A DNA stretch of 64,000 nucleotides from Marivibrio halodurans (lineage in GTDB: Bacteria; Pseudomonadota; Alphaproteobacteria; UBA8366; Aestuariispiraceae), in contig NZ_JAGMWN010000007.1 of NCBI RefSeq assembly GCF_017963645.1, positions 62,001 to 126,000 of the forward strand, read 5' to 3'. Position 1 is the first letter of the stretch. The number at the start of each line of letters is the position of its first letter. The notes under the pieces were generated by a model, which was not told where the DNA came from, did not search any database, and saw only the letters and a program-made list of their open reading frames with translations. Made by a program: the position numbers and the translations under genes. This document shows positions 25,276 to 33,655 of this stretch, one piece after another.

Positions 25276-25959
25276 ATGTTGTTCGAACGTTTGAAGGACG
25301 CGGCGGGGCAGGCCTGGGAGGTCTATACCCGCCATCCCTTCGTGCTCCAACTGGGGGAAGGTACGCTGCCGGAGTCGGCCTTCCGCCAATATCTGATCCA
25401 GGATTATCATTTCCTGATCCATTTCGCGCGCGCCTATGCGCTCGCCGGTTACAAGGCGGGCGGGATCGAGGATCTGCGCCGCGCGAAGTCGGGGATGGTG
25501 GCGATTCTGGATACGGAACTCGGTCTGCATGTGGACTATTGCGCCAAATGGGGGATATCCGAAGCGGATATCATCGCCGCGCCGGAAGCGGAGCCCTGCC
25601 TAGCCTATACCCGCTATGTGCTGGAACGCGGAATGGCGGGGACGCTGCTCGACCTGCATGTGGCGCTGGCTCCCTGCATGCTGGGGTACGAGGAGATCGC
25701 GCGCTGGTTGCTTGATCAACCCTGGCTGGATCGGGAGGACAATCCCTATGCGGCCTGGATCGCGATGTATTCCAGTGCCGATTACCGCGAGGCGGCGGCG
25801 GAGGAGCGCGGCTATCTCGACCGGTTGGCGGCGCGCGAGAACATCTCCGACGCGCGTATGGCCGACCTTGGCCGAACCTTCACGGAAGCCACGCGGCTGG
25901 AAGCGCGATTCTGGCAGATGGGATTCGATCTGGCCTCGACGGAGGCGGACCGGGTGTAG
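25276..25959 (+). CDS. tenA: aminopyrimidine aminohydrolase / thiaminase II (TenA)
   Basis: A 227-residue all-helical TenA. ATG 25276 (MLFERLKDAAGQ) follows GGGGAGG; the in-frame GTG at 25255 is less likely. The catalytic Cys is in VALAPCMLGYEEIA (~residue 134), which makes this a TenA_C type enzyme; the substrate Asp is in QDYHFLIHFARAYA and the C-terminal Glu in ATRLEARFWQMGF. It converts aminomethyl-pyrimidine degradation products of thiamine to HMP, which ThiD then phosphorylates. Last gene of the riboswitch operon; the neighbouring ABC importer would deliver its substrate precursor. Confidence 0.93.
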   Translation: MLFERLKDAAGQAWEVYTRHPFVLQLGEGTLPESAFRQYLIQDYHFLIHFARAYALAGYKAGGIEDLRRAKSGMVAILDTELGLHVDYCAKWGISEADIIAAPEAEPCLAYTRYVLERGMAGTLLDLHVALAPCMLGYEEIARWLLDQPWLDREDNPYAAWIAMYSSADYREAAAEERGYLDRLAARENISDARMADLGRTFTEATRLEARFWQMGFDLASTEADRV

Positions 25960-25983
25960 GCGGACCAGTGTAGGCGGGGCGCC

Positions 25984-26895
25984 TCAGGCCAGCCGCTTGA
26001 GGAAGCTTTCCGGCAATTGGAAACCGCGCGCCACCTCGAACAGCGAGGCGACGACGGGCGGCGGCGGGTCGCGGTCATAGGCGACGAGGCCGATATCGTG
26101 CGCGACCGTCGGGTTCACCAGCGGTATCGCGCGGATTCCACTGCCGCCGTCCAGCACCATCAGGAAATGTTCCGGCAGGATGCTGGCGACGCCGTGAATC
26201 CTGATGTGGGAATAGAGACTGACGACGGAATTCGATTCGATCACCGGGCTGGGGTGGCATTTCAAATCGGCGAAGACCTTGTCGACGATTCGCCGGTTCT
26301 GCATGTCTGGCGTCAGCAGGCCGAGGGGGTAGTCGGCTGTCTCCATCCAATCCACCTCCGTGCGCTCGGCCAGGGGGTGGTCGTGGCGGACGAAGAGCCG
26401 GAAATGCTCCTTGTAAAGCGGCGCGGTCAGGGCCCGGCCCACGGGCTCGTTGTCGAGATAGGTAACGCCCGCGTCGAGCGAGAAATCGTCGATATTGCGC
26501 AGGATCTCCCGCGATGCCTGGGACAGGATCGAGAAAGTGATGCCGGGGAAGCGCTGCCGGACCGCCTCCGTCAGGATGGAAACCGACGGCAGCGCGGAGG
26601 GGATGACGCCGAGCGCGATCCGACCCGTCAATTCCCCCTTCATCGCCTCCAGGTCCTGGGTCATGGCGGACTGGTTCTCCAGGATCGCATGGGCCCATTT
26701 CAGGATGCGCTCGCCCTCCGGCGTCAGCCCCTCGAAGCGCTGGCCGCGCTTGACGATGGCCACGCCCAATTCCTGCTCCAACTGACGGATTCGCCCGGAG
26801 AGTGTCGGCTGGGTCACGCGGCAGGCCTGTGCCGCGCGGGTGAAATGCCGCTCATGGGCCAGGGCGACGAGATATTGAAGCTGCCGGATATCCAT
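25984..26895 (-). CDS. LysR-family regulator of the formate dehydrogenase region
   Basis: A 303-residue LysR regulator. HTH: MDIRQLQYLVALAHERHFTRAAQACRVTQPTLSGRIRQLEQELGVAIVKRG; the effector domain follows (LTGRIALGVIPSALPSVSILTEAVRQRFPGITFSI and the D-A-G-V-T-Y segment). Family membership is certain; the inducer is unknown. It is read with the DUF2478 gene away from the DUF3306-FDH operon, a layout that recurs with formate dehydrogenases and suggests it activates fdh in response to formate or a metal cofactor signal. Its start ATG 26895 leaves 62 bp to the DUF2478 gene. Confidence 0.85.
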   Translation of the reverse strand: MDIRQLQYLVALAHERHFTRAAQACRVTQPTLSGRIRQLEQELGVAIVKRGQRFEGLTPEGERILKWAHAILENQSAMTQDLEAMKGELTGRIALGVIPSALPSVSILTEAVRQRFPGITFSILSQASREILRNIDDFSLDAGVTYLDNEPVGRALTAPLYKEHFRLFVRHDHPLAERTEVDWMETADYPLGLLTPDMQNRRIVDKVFADLKCHPSPVIESNSVVSLYSHIRIHGVASILPEHFLMVLDGGSGIRAIPLVNPTVAHDIGLVAYDRDPPPPVVASLFEVARGFQLPESFLKRLA

Positions 26896-26957
26896 CGGGT
26901 ATCATGATGCCTTGTGCTGGGGGCTTCGGGCACCATCGCCCAGGCGTGGCGATTGCT

Positions 26958-27515
26958 CTAGCCGGCTCGCGCCTCGGATCGGGGGCCGGTCCGCGCCACC
27001 GCGCGCCACCAGCCCACCACAGCCGCGCGGTCGAGCGGCAATTCGGTCCCCATGCCGCCGTGAAATGCCTGCCAGGGCTGACGGTAATCCTCGCGCACCG
27101 CGACCAGCAGCGGGATCTCCAACGCCGCCGCGCGCTCGAAGACACCGCGCAAGCCTTGCGATTCCGCCTCCGCCCGTCCGAAACGGTTTATGATCAGCAG
27201 ATCGGTTCGCGCGTCGATACCGGCTTCGAGCCGCGCGGCGATCTCCGTTATGGCATGGGGGTCGAGCTTGCAGCCGCGCGCGCCGCCGCCGCGGAACTGC
27301 AGGATCGGAATCTCCCAGGCACCGTTGATCTCGCGCGCGATCAGGGCGTTGCGCCCGCCTCCCGGCCGGGGGTGCCGGCGTTGCACGACGCCGCCGAGAC
27401 GCGCGCCTTCCGCCGCCGCCAAGGCCCGGATTTCCTCAAGGATATCGTCGACCGGCTCGCGCATCCGGTAAATGAGCCCCGCGAGCGAAGGAGGGGCGGC
27501 GGGTGATGCCGTCAT
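26958..27515 (-). CDS. DUF2478 family protein
   Basis: A 185-residue protein starting MTASPAAPPSLAGLIYRM at ATG 27515 behind TGGAGATAACC. It carries the DUF2478 pattern: LAGLIYRMREPVDDILEEIRALAAAEGARLGGVVQRR, the Gly-rich LQFRGGGARGCKLDPHAI, TDLLIINRFGRAEAESQGLRGVFERAAALEIPLLVAVRE and a WW-containing end. The layout of central strand, FGRxEA and late strand suggests a nucleotide-binding fold related to MobB-like P-loop proteins but lacking a proper Walker A. Family members often sit near molybdenum enzyme genes, as here. Role unknown; a molybdenum-cofactor or metal-delivery function is plausible. Confidence 0.8.
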   Translation of the reverse strand: MTASPAAPPSLAGLIYRMREPVDDILEEIRALAAAEGARLGGVVQRRHPRPGGGRNALIAREINGAWEIPILQFRGGGARGCKLDPHAITEIAARLEAGIDARTDLLIINRFGRAEAESQGLRGVFERAAALEIPLLVAVREDYRQPWQAFHGGMGTELPLDRAAVVGWWRAVARTGPRSEARAG

Positions 27516-27716
27516 GCGGTTATCTCCAGTGCTCTCTTCTGGCTGGTCCGATACTATAGGCGACCGATCGTCCCGGCCATCTCTCCATAGGATGGTTCTC
27601 TGATTTAAACACACGCTTGCGGGCGATGCATTTCAGGCGCATTTTACGTAGCATGGCGTCATGAAAGAACGCGAATAAACAAGAACACATAAAAATGAGT
27701 CGAATAGGGATGAAAC
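27516..27716. promoter_or_regulatory. divergent promoter region of the formate dehydrogenase cluster
   Basis: A 201-bp gap between DUF2478 (minus) and DUF3306 (plus). It is AT-richer than its neighbours between about 27590 and 27715 and must hold both promoters and the LysR binding site. I see no convincing long palindrome; GGGATG precedes the DUF3306 start. Confidence 0.6.
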
Positions 27717-28439
27717 ATGACGGGTGGCAACGAGACCGTCTTCTCAAGATGGTCACGACGTAAACACCAGTCGCGCCGATCCGAAACGCCCGTCGAGGAT
27801 CGTGGATCGGAATCGGAGCGGGTGGAAGAGGGGCGCTCGACACGGTGCGTCGATGCGCGGCGCGCGCGCTCTTCATCTCTCTCCGAGGGGCGCGCGAGCG
27901 TTTCCGATGAGGCGGAAGAACTGATCGAGGACGTCGCGCCGGAGGCGGACGCCGATCCGGAAATGCTGTCCGAGGAGGATCTTCCGGACATCGACTCGCT
28001 GACCTACGAGTCGGACTTCTCCATGTTCCTTCAAAATAACGTGCCCGGTCATCTCCACCGTTTGGCGATGCGGAAGCTTTGGCGCACCGACCCGGTGCTG
28101 GCCAATGTCGACGGGCTCAACGACTACGATCTCGATTACACGATCGAGGAGGCGATGGATGTCGCCCGCCAGTCGGCGGAGGATCTGGCGCGTGGGTCCA
28201 AACGCCTGAATGTTTCGGAGGAGCGCGCGCGCGAGCGCGAGGAGAAGCGCAAGGAACGCCAGCAGCGCGCCGGGGAGGGCCGGGGGGAGGGCCGGGCGGA
28301 GCCCGCGCGGCAATCCGATGCCGGAACGGACGGGAAGCCCGATCCGTCGCCCATGCCGGAGCCCGGCGAAGCCACAGAAGCCACAATGGAATCGGTCGCG
28401 GAGCAGGACGCGTCCGGGGAGGAACGCGGCCGGGGGTAG
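27717..28439 (+). CDS. DUF3306 family protein of formate dehydrogenase clusters
   Basis: A 240-residue protein. The DUF3306 hallmark is FSRWSRRK at the N-terminus and LPDIDSLTYESDFSMFLQNNVPGHLHRLAMRKLWRTDPVLANVDGLNDYDLDYT (about residues 90-140). Outside this core it is low-complexity: an Arg/Ser/Glu-rich stretch before and an acidic, Pro/Glu-rich tail after, both presumably disordered. DUF3306 proteins occur only in formate dehydrogenase regions, usually behind a DUF3305 gene, which I do not find here. Probable maturation or assembly factor; biochemical role unknown. Confidence 0.88.
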   Translation: MTGGNETVFSRWSRRKHQSRRSETPVEDRGSESERVEEGRSTRCVDARRARSSSLSEGRASVSDEAEELIEDVAPEADADPEMLSEEDLPDIDSLTYESDFSMFLQNNVPGHLHRLAMRKLWRTDPVLANVDGLNDYDLDYTIEEAMDVARQSAEDLARGSKRLNVSEERAREREEKRKERQQRAGEGRGEGRAEPARQSDAGTDGKPDPSPMPEPGEATEATMESVAEQDASGEERGRG

Positions 28440-28521
28440 CGATCGCTCGGGTTCACGGCGCGACGCGCGGCAGGGCGCGTCCGGGATGGGAACCGGCACA
28501 TCGAAAGAACGAGGGATAACC

Positions 28522-29175
28522 ATGATATCGAGTGGCATCGGAAGCGAGGTGCGGCAAGCGGACCGGGAGTACGAGGCCCCGTCCGAACCGCGCGGGATTT
28601 CGGCGGAGGAGGCCGGTCGGGCGGATGTCTATCGCCTGCTGGCCCTGCTGCTCGAAGGGCCGCCGAACGAGGAGTTGCGCGCCTTGCTGATCGGGGTGGC
28701 GGACGACGGCAGCGACCTCGGCGTGGCCTTGGCCCGAGTGGCCGACGCCGTTCGTGGGCAGGACCCGGCATGGACGCGCGATGCGTTCGGACGCCTCTTC
28801 GTCGGCGCGCCGGCGGCCAAATTGATGCCCTATGGCTCACACTACAAGAGCGGTCAGCTTTATGGTCGCGATCTCGCGGAATTGCGCATGGACCTCGCCC
28901 GTCTCGGCATCGCGCGGGCGAAGGATGCGACGGAGCCGGAGGACCATATCACTTCGCTCTTCGAGATCATGTCGGGTCTGCTGACCGGGGCCTTCGGTGC
29001 CGCGCCGCTCGACATCGCGGAGCAGTCGGCCTTTTTCGCCAAGCATGTCCAGCCCTGGACGCCGCGCTTCTTCCGCGACATGGAGGCGGCGGCCGAGGAT
29101 GAATTCTACCATGCGGTCGCCCGGTTCGGCGGCGCCTTCGTCGCGCTGGAGGTCGAGGCCTTCGACCTGCCCTGA
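28522..29175 (+). CDS. TorD-family molecular chaperone
   Basis: A 217-residue helical chaperone for a molybdoenzyme. ATG 28522 follows GAGGGATAACC. Seen: GRADVYRLLALLLEGPPNEELRALL, then WTRDAFGRLFVGAPAAKLMPYGSHYKSGQLYGRDLAELRMDLARLGI, the segment D-HITSLFEIMSGLLTG, and FFAKHVQPWTPRFFRDMEAAAEDEFY, matching the TorD/DmsD/NarJ superfamily (Y/F-x-x-x-x-x-x and the E-P-x-D-H motif as EPEDH). It most likely binds the Tat leader of FdhA and guards cofactor insertion before export. It lies between DUF3306 and the small Tat protein. Confidence 0.88.
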   Translation: MISSGIGSEVRQADREYEAPSEPRGISAEEAGRADVYRLLALLLEGPPNEELRALLIGVADDGSDLGVALARVADAVRGQDPAWTRDAFGRLFVGAPAAKLMPYGSHYKSGQLYGRDLAELRMDLARLGIARAKDATEPEDHITSLFEIMSGLLTGAFGAAPLDIAEQSAFFAKHVQPWTPRFFRDMEAAAEDEFYHAVARFGGAFVALEVEAFDLP

Positions 29176-29231
29176 GGGGCGGGCCTCAAGCGGGGACGGC
29201 TGGCATTTCGGTCGGGCCCCTCTCGCCTCAT

Positions 29232-29303
29232 GCGTTTTTCGTTTCGGTCTTGCGCGGGGCCGTGGTACCTTTAAGTGCGTTTTTATGCGAAAAACGTTTT
29301 TCG
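29232..29303. promoter_or_regulatory. repeated CGTTTTT sites with a 16-bp palindrome
   Basis: Upstream of the small Tat protein gene, GCGTTTTTCG (29232-29241), GCGTTTTT (29277-29284) and CGTTTTTCG (29295-29303) recur. The last overlaps the perfect palindrome CGAAAAACGTTTTTCG at 29288-29303, and CGTTTTT-ATGCG-AAAAACG can pair as an alternative hairpin (29278-29296). It resembles an operator array or regulatory leader inside the FDH cluster. Confidence 0.5.
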
Positions 29304-29435
29304 TGGGTTAAGTGAGACGCGAAACGCCTGGATGGGCGCGGCGTCGATAAGGCACAGCCCCGAAAAGACCGGCTTCGCGACGCGGGTACGCCCGCCCGCG
29401 CCACGGTCCCCAGAGGGAGAGACGGAGAAACGATC

Positions 29436-29642
29436 ATGAAGACGAGGGATACGGAACGGAACCCGGTGCGCCGGCGCGACGTGTTGAAGTTCGGGGCGTT
29501 CGGCGGCGCGGCCGCCGTGGCTTCCGTCGCGTTCACGGGCGAGGGGGAGGCGGCTTCCGCCGAGGAGGCGCCGGCCAAGGGCAAGGGCAGCTATGTCGAG
29601 ACCGCGCATATCAGCGCCTACTACAACTCGACCCGCTTCTGA
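29436..29642 (+). CDS. formate dehydrogenase-region Tat-target small protein
   Basis: A 68-residue protein: VRRRDVLKFGAFGGAAAVASVAFTGEGEAASA is a Tat signal (RRRDVLK), followed by a 30-residue mature part (PAKGKGSYVETAHISAYYNSTRF). It matches the recurrent tiny 'formate dehydrogenase region TAT target' family found directly before fdhA. ATG 29436 has GGGAGAGACGGAG before it. Its function is not known; the constant place and size hint at a periplasmic accessory subunit of the enzyme. Confidence 0.88.
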   Translation: MKTRDTERNPVRRRDVLKFGAFGGAAAVASVAFTGEGEAASAEEAPAKGKGSYVETAHISAYYNSTRF

Positions 29643-29687
29643 TCTGCCCGATTCCACTATGAACGGCCCTGTTCGGGAGGAAACGAC

Positions 29688-32597
29688 ATGCTGAGAAAAA
29701 TATCGAACACGGCGACGGGCCGCGCGGGTTTCGCCGCGCGCTCGGCGTTCGCCCAGGCCGACGGCATCAGCCGGCGCAGCTTCCTGCAACGCTCCGGCGT
29801 GGCGGCGGCGGGTCTGGGACTTGCTTCGGTGCCCCTGCGCACGGTGCGCAAGGCGGATGCCGCGACGACGGAAGCGACCGCCGGCGAGGTTTCGACGAAA
29901 ACCTCGATCTGCACCTTCTGCGCCGTCGGTTGCACGGTGAAGGCGGAGGTTCAGGGCGGCGTCTGGGTCGGTCAGGAGCCGGCCTTCGACAGCCCGATCA
30001 ATGTCGGCGCGCATTGCGCCAAGGGCGCGGCCATCCGCGACGAGGCGATCGGGGAGCGCCGGTTGCGTACGCCGCTCAAGCTCGTCGATGGCAAGTGGCA
30101 GAAGGTTTCCTGGGAAGACGCGATCAACGAGATCGGCGACCAGATGCTCAAGATCCGGGAGGAGTCGGGGCCGGATTCGGTCTATTGGCTCGGCTCGGCC
30201 AAGACCTCGAACGAGCAGTGCTATCTCTACCGCAAGTTCGCGGCCTTCTGGGGATCGAACAATATCGATCACCAGGCGCGCATCTGTCATTCCAGCACGG
30301 TCGCCGGCGTCGCCAACACCTGGGGCTACGGCGCGATGACCAACAGCTTCAACGATATGCATAACAGCCGGGCGATCATCACCTTCGGCGGCAACCCCGC
30401 CGAGGCGCACCCGGTCTCCATGCTGCATATCCTGAAGGCGAAGGAGGAGAACGACGCCCCCTTCATCGTGGTCGATCCGCGTTTCACCCGCACGGCCGCG
30501 CACAGCACCGAGCATGTCCAGCCGCGTCCCGGCACGGACATCGCGGTGATCTGGGGCATCCTCTATCACATCTTCGATAACGGCTGGGAGGATAAGGAAT
30601 ATATCAACAGCCGCGTCTGGGGCATGGAACATGTCCGCGAGGAGGTGATGCGCTGGACGCCGGAGGAGGTCGAGCGCGTCTCGGGCGTGCCGGGTTCCCA
30701 GTTGAAGCGCGTCGCGCGCACGCTGGCCAGCAACAAGCCGGTCTGCCTGACCTGGACGCTGGGCATGACCCAGCACACGATCGGCAACAACAATACGCGC
30801 GCCATGCCGATCCTGCAGCTCGCGCTCGGCAATATCGGTCAGTCCGGCGGCGGCACCAATATCTTCCGCGGTCACGACAACGTGCAGGGCGGCACCGACA
30901 TGGGCGTGCTCTGCGACACCCTGCCGGCCTATTACGGCCTTTCCGAAGGGGCGTGGAAGCACTGGTCCCGCGTCTGGGACGTGGACTACGCCTATCTGGA
31001 AAAGCGCTTCGCCAGCAAGGACCTGATGCAGGCGGCCGGCACGCCGGTCTCCCGCTGGTACGAACTGGTGGTGATGGACAAGTCCGAGATCGACCAGCCG
31101 GACAACATGCGCGCGATGGTCTTCTGGGGGCATTCGGTCAACTCGCTGACCCGCCTGAAGGCACAGCAGGAGGCTTTCGCCAAGCTGGACCTTCTGGTGA
31201 TCGTCGACCCCTACACGCCGCTATCGGCGCTGATGGGCAGCCGGCAGAACAACACCTATCTGCTGCCCGCCTCCTCGCAGTTCGAGACCGAGGGGTCGAT
31301 CACGGCCTCCAACCGCTCGATCCAATGGCGCGAGAAGGTCGTGGAGCCGCTGTTCGAATCCAAGCCCGACCACGTGATCATGCATATGTTCGCGAAGAAG
31401 TTCGGCTTCGACGGCGAGATGTTCAAGCACATCAAGGTCGAGAACGGCGAGCCCTCCATCGAGGACATCACGCGCGAGATCAACAAGGGCACCTGGACGA
31501 TCGGCTATACCGGCCAGTCGCCGGAGCGCTTGAAGGAGCATATGAAGTACCAGCACACCTTCGACAAGACCACCTTGCGCGCCAATGGCGGTCCGCTCGA
31601 CGGTGAATATTACGGCCTGCCCTGGCCGTGCTGGGGCACGCCGGAGATGGCGCATCCGGGCTCGCCCAATCTCTATGATCCGTCGGTCCCGGTGGCCGAG
31701 GGTGGCATGGGCTTCCGGGCGCGTTACGGCGTCGAGGCGCCGGCGGATTGGGGCGGCGGCGATCTGCTGGCCGGCGGCGACGAGGAGGGTGTCTCCTATC
31801 CCGTCGGGTCGGAGATCAAGGCCGGCTATCCCGAATTCACCATGGCGATGCTGAAGAAGCTCGGCTGGGACACGGATCTCAGCGCGGAGGAGATGGACGT
31901 CATCGCCAAGGTTGGCGGCAACGATATCGATGCCGTCAACTGGAAGACGGACATCTCGGGCGGTATCCAGCGGGTCGCGGTCAAGCATGGCTGCGCGCCC
32001 TACGGTAACGCCCGGGCGCGAACGGTGGTCTGGACCTTCCCGGATCCGATTCCGGTTCACCGGGAGCCGCTCTATACCCCGCGGCGCGATCTGGTGGCCG
32101 ACTATCCGACCTACGCCGATACAAGGCGGTTCCGTCTGCCGGTCAAGTACGCGAGCATCCAGGAACAGGATTTCTCGGCGGACTTCCCGCTGGTCCTAAG
32201 CTCCGGCTGTCTCGTGGAGCACGAGGGCGGCGGCGCCAAATCCTTCGCCAACCCTTGGCTGGCGGAGTTGCAGCAGCACATGTTCGCCCAGGTCAATCCC
32301 TATGACGCCAACAATATCGGCGTTCAGGATGGCGGCATGATCTTCCTCGACAGCCCCGAGGGCGGGTCGATCCGCATCCAGGCCCGGGTCACCGAATCCG
32401 TGGCCAAGGGCAATGTGTGGATCCCGTACCACTTCCTCGGCAAGTTCGAGGGCGAGGATCTCCAGGGGCTCATGCCGGACGGAACCGGTCCGTTCGTCAC
32501 CGGGGAATCCGGCAACATCGCCATGACCTACGGCTATGACTCGGTCACCAACATCCAAGAAAACAAGGTGACCATCTGCCGGATCCGGGCGGCATAA
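29688..32597 (+). CDS. fdhA: formate dehydrogenase, catalytic Mo/W-bis-MGD subunit
   Basis: A 969-residue periplasmic subunit oxidising formate to CO2. A Tat signal lies at ISRRSFLQRSGVAAAGLGLA (residues ~27-46). The [4Fe-4S] motif is CTFCAVGC...GAHC (residues ~75-110). The metal ligand is Cys in ARICHSSTVAG, where enterobacterial enzymes use selenocysteine; the adjacent catalytic His is kept. Other family blocks: YWLGSAKTSNEQCYLYRKFAAFWG, GNPAEAHPVSMLHIL, and QSGGGTNIFRGHDNVQGGTDMG. Full length. GGGAGGAAACGAC precedes the ATG. With FdhB and the cytochrome b subunit it forms a membrane-bound respiratory complex passing electrons to quinone. Confidence 0.95.
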   Translation: MLRKISNTATGRAGFAARSAFAQADGISRRSFLQRSGVAAAGLGLASVPLRTVRKADAATTEATAGEVSTKTSICTFCAVGCTVKAEVQGGVWVGQEPAFDSPINVGAHCAKGAAIRDEAIGERRLRTPLKLVDGKWQKVSWEDAINEIGDQMLKIREESGPDSVYWLGSAKTSNEQCYLYRKFAAFWGSNNIDHQARICHSSTVAGVANTWGYGAMTNSFNDMHNSRAIITFGGNPAEAHPVSMLHILKAKEENDAPFIVVDPRFTRTAAHSTEHVQPRPGTDIAVIWGILYHIFDNGWEDKEYINSRVWGMEHVREEVMRWTPEEVERVSGVPGSQLKRVARTLASNKPVCLTWTLGMTQHTIGNNNTRAMPILQLALGNIGQSGGGTNIFRGHDNVQGGTDMGVLCDTLPAYYGLSEGAWKHWSRVWDVDYAYLEKRFASKDLMQAAGTPVSRWYELVVMDKSEIDQPDNMRAMVFWGHSVNSLTRLKAQQEAFAKLDLLVIVDPYTPLSALMGSRQNNTYLLPASSQFETEGSITASNRSIQWREKVVEPLFESKPDHVIMHMFAKKFGFDGEMFKHIKVENGEPSIEDITREINKGTWTIGYTGQSPERLKEHMKYQHTFDKTTLRANGGPLDGEYYGLPWPCWGTPEMAHPGSPNLYDPSVPVAEGGMGFRARYGVEAPADWGGGDLLAGGDEEGVSYPVGSEIKAGYPEFTMAMLKKLGWDTDLSAEEMDVIAKVGGNDIDAVNWKTDISGGIQRVAVKHGCAPYGNARARTVVWTFPDPIPVHREPLYTPRRDLVADYPTYADTRRFRLPVKYASIQEQDFSADFPLVLSSGCLVEHEGGGAKSFANPWLAELQQHMFAQVNPYDANNIGVQDGGMIFLDSPEGGSIRIQARVTESVAKGNVWIPYHFLGKFEGEDLQGLMPDGTGPFVTGESGNIAMTYGYDSVTNIQENKVTICRIRAA

Positions 32598-32611
32598 GGG
32601 AGGACTGACCA

Positions 32612-33205
32612 ATGGCACGAATGAAGTTCCTGTGCGACGCGGAGCGGTGCATTGAGTGCAACGCGTGCGTTACGGCGTGCAAGAACGAGCATGAGGTACC
32701 CTGGGGGATCAACCGCCGTCGTGTCGTGACGATCAACGACGGGGAGCCTGGGGAGCGGTCGATCTCGGTCGCGTGCATGCATTGCTCGGACGCGCCGTGC
32801 ATGGCGGTGTGTCCGGTGGATTGCTTCTACCAGACGGAGGAAGGGGTCGTTCTTCACTCGAAGGATCTGTGCATCGGGTGCGGCTACTGCTTCTACGCCT
32901 GTCCGTTCGGGGCGCCGCAATATCCGCAGGCGGGCAATTTCGGCAGCCGGGGCAAGATGGACAAATGTACCTTCTGCTCGGGCGGCCCGGAGGAGAACCA
33001 TTCCCAGGCGGAGTTCCAGAAGTACGGGCGCAACCGTCTGGCCGAGGGCAAGCTTCCGCTGTGCGCGGAGATGTGCTCGACCAAGGCGTTGCTGGCGGGC
33101 GACGGGGACATGATCTCCGACATCTACCGCGAGCGCGTCGTGGCCCGCGGCTTCGGCTCCGGCGCCTGGGGGTGGGGGTCCGCCTACGAGAAATCCGGGT
33201 CCTGA
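32612..33205 (+). CDS. fdhB: formate dehydrogenase FeS (beta) subunit
   Basis: A 197-residue ferredoxin-like subunit with four [4Fe-4S] Cys groups: CDAERCIECNACVTACKNEHEVPWG, CMHCSDAPCMAVCPVDC, CIGCGYCFYACPFGAPQYP and the C-terminal KCTFCSGG...CAEMCSTKAL. It wires electrons from FdhA to the membrane subunit. No signal peptide, so it should be exported with FdhA on the Tat leader of the latter. Starts 14 bp after fdhA with GGGAGGACTGACC before the ATG. Shorter than E. coli FdnH, and lacks its membrane anchor helix, as in alphaproteobacterial versions. Confidence 0.95.
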   Translation: MARMKFLCDAERCIECNACVTACKNEHEVPWGINRRRVVTINDGEPGERSISVACMHCSDAPCMAVCPVDCFYQTEEGVVLHSKDLCIGCGYCFYACPFGAPQYPQAGNFGSRGKMDKCTFCSGGPEENHSQAEFQKYGRNRLAEGKLPLCAEMCSTKALLAGDGDMISDIYRERVVARGFGSGAWGWGSAYEKSGS

Positions 33206-33354
33206 CGAAACGGACGGCGCCGGGCGCGGGGCGATGACATCGCCTCGGCCCGGTGCCGGTCGTTCGTCCGATCAACCTTTCTCGCCGGATCCATTCCCGG
33301 CGCCCACGCGCGGCCGGCCACGCCATTCCACGCCATCGGAGGACGAGAAGCCAC

Positions 33355-33639
33355 ATGCGATCGATGAGGAATACGGCCGGGCGAAACACGGTCGAGAATA
33401 AGTCGGCGGAGAACAAGTCCACGCGGATCAGGGCGGCCGGCGCGCGTTCCGGTGGAATAGGTCTCGCGGGCGCGATTCTGTTAAGCGGAGCCCTCGGACT
33501 CGCCGGGTGCCGCGAGGCGGAACAGGATCGGCCGCTGGACTACGATCCGGGTACCTATCAAGGGCAGCAGGATCAAACGCTCTCGAAGGAGACGTTGGAT
33601 CAATTGCGCGAGCGCGCGCAGCGCGGCCATTCGCTTTAG
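33355..33639 (+). CDS. small lipoprotein in the formate dehydrogenase operon
   Basis: A 94-residue protein starting at ATG 33355 after GGAGGACGAGAAG. A basic head precedes a hydrophobic helix ending in the lipobox LGLAGCRE (Cys ~52); the mature part of about 42 residues is polar (QDRPLDYDPGTYQGQQDQTLSKETLDQLRERAQRGHSL). I do not recognise the family. Its place between fdhB and the cytochrome b gene makes it a likely periplasm-facing accessory of the complex. The long basic head before the signal helix is unusual; a later start (for instance at GTG or an internal codon) cannot be excluded. Confidence 0.7.
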   Translation: MRSMRNTAGRNTVENKSAENKSTRIRAAGARSGGIGLAGAILLSGALGLAGCREAEQDRPLDYDPGTYQGQQDQTLSKETLDQLRERAQRGHSL

Positions 33640-33655
33640 CGACGGGGGTGAGAAA

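Noticed and set aside
29283-31133. A 616-codon minus-strand frame opposite fdhA
   Set aside because: Shadow of a strongly conserved catalytic subunit; Arg/His-rich with no recognisable domain.
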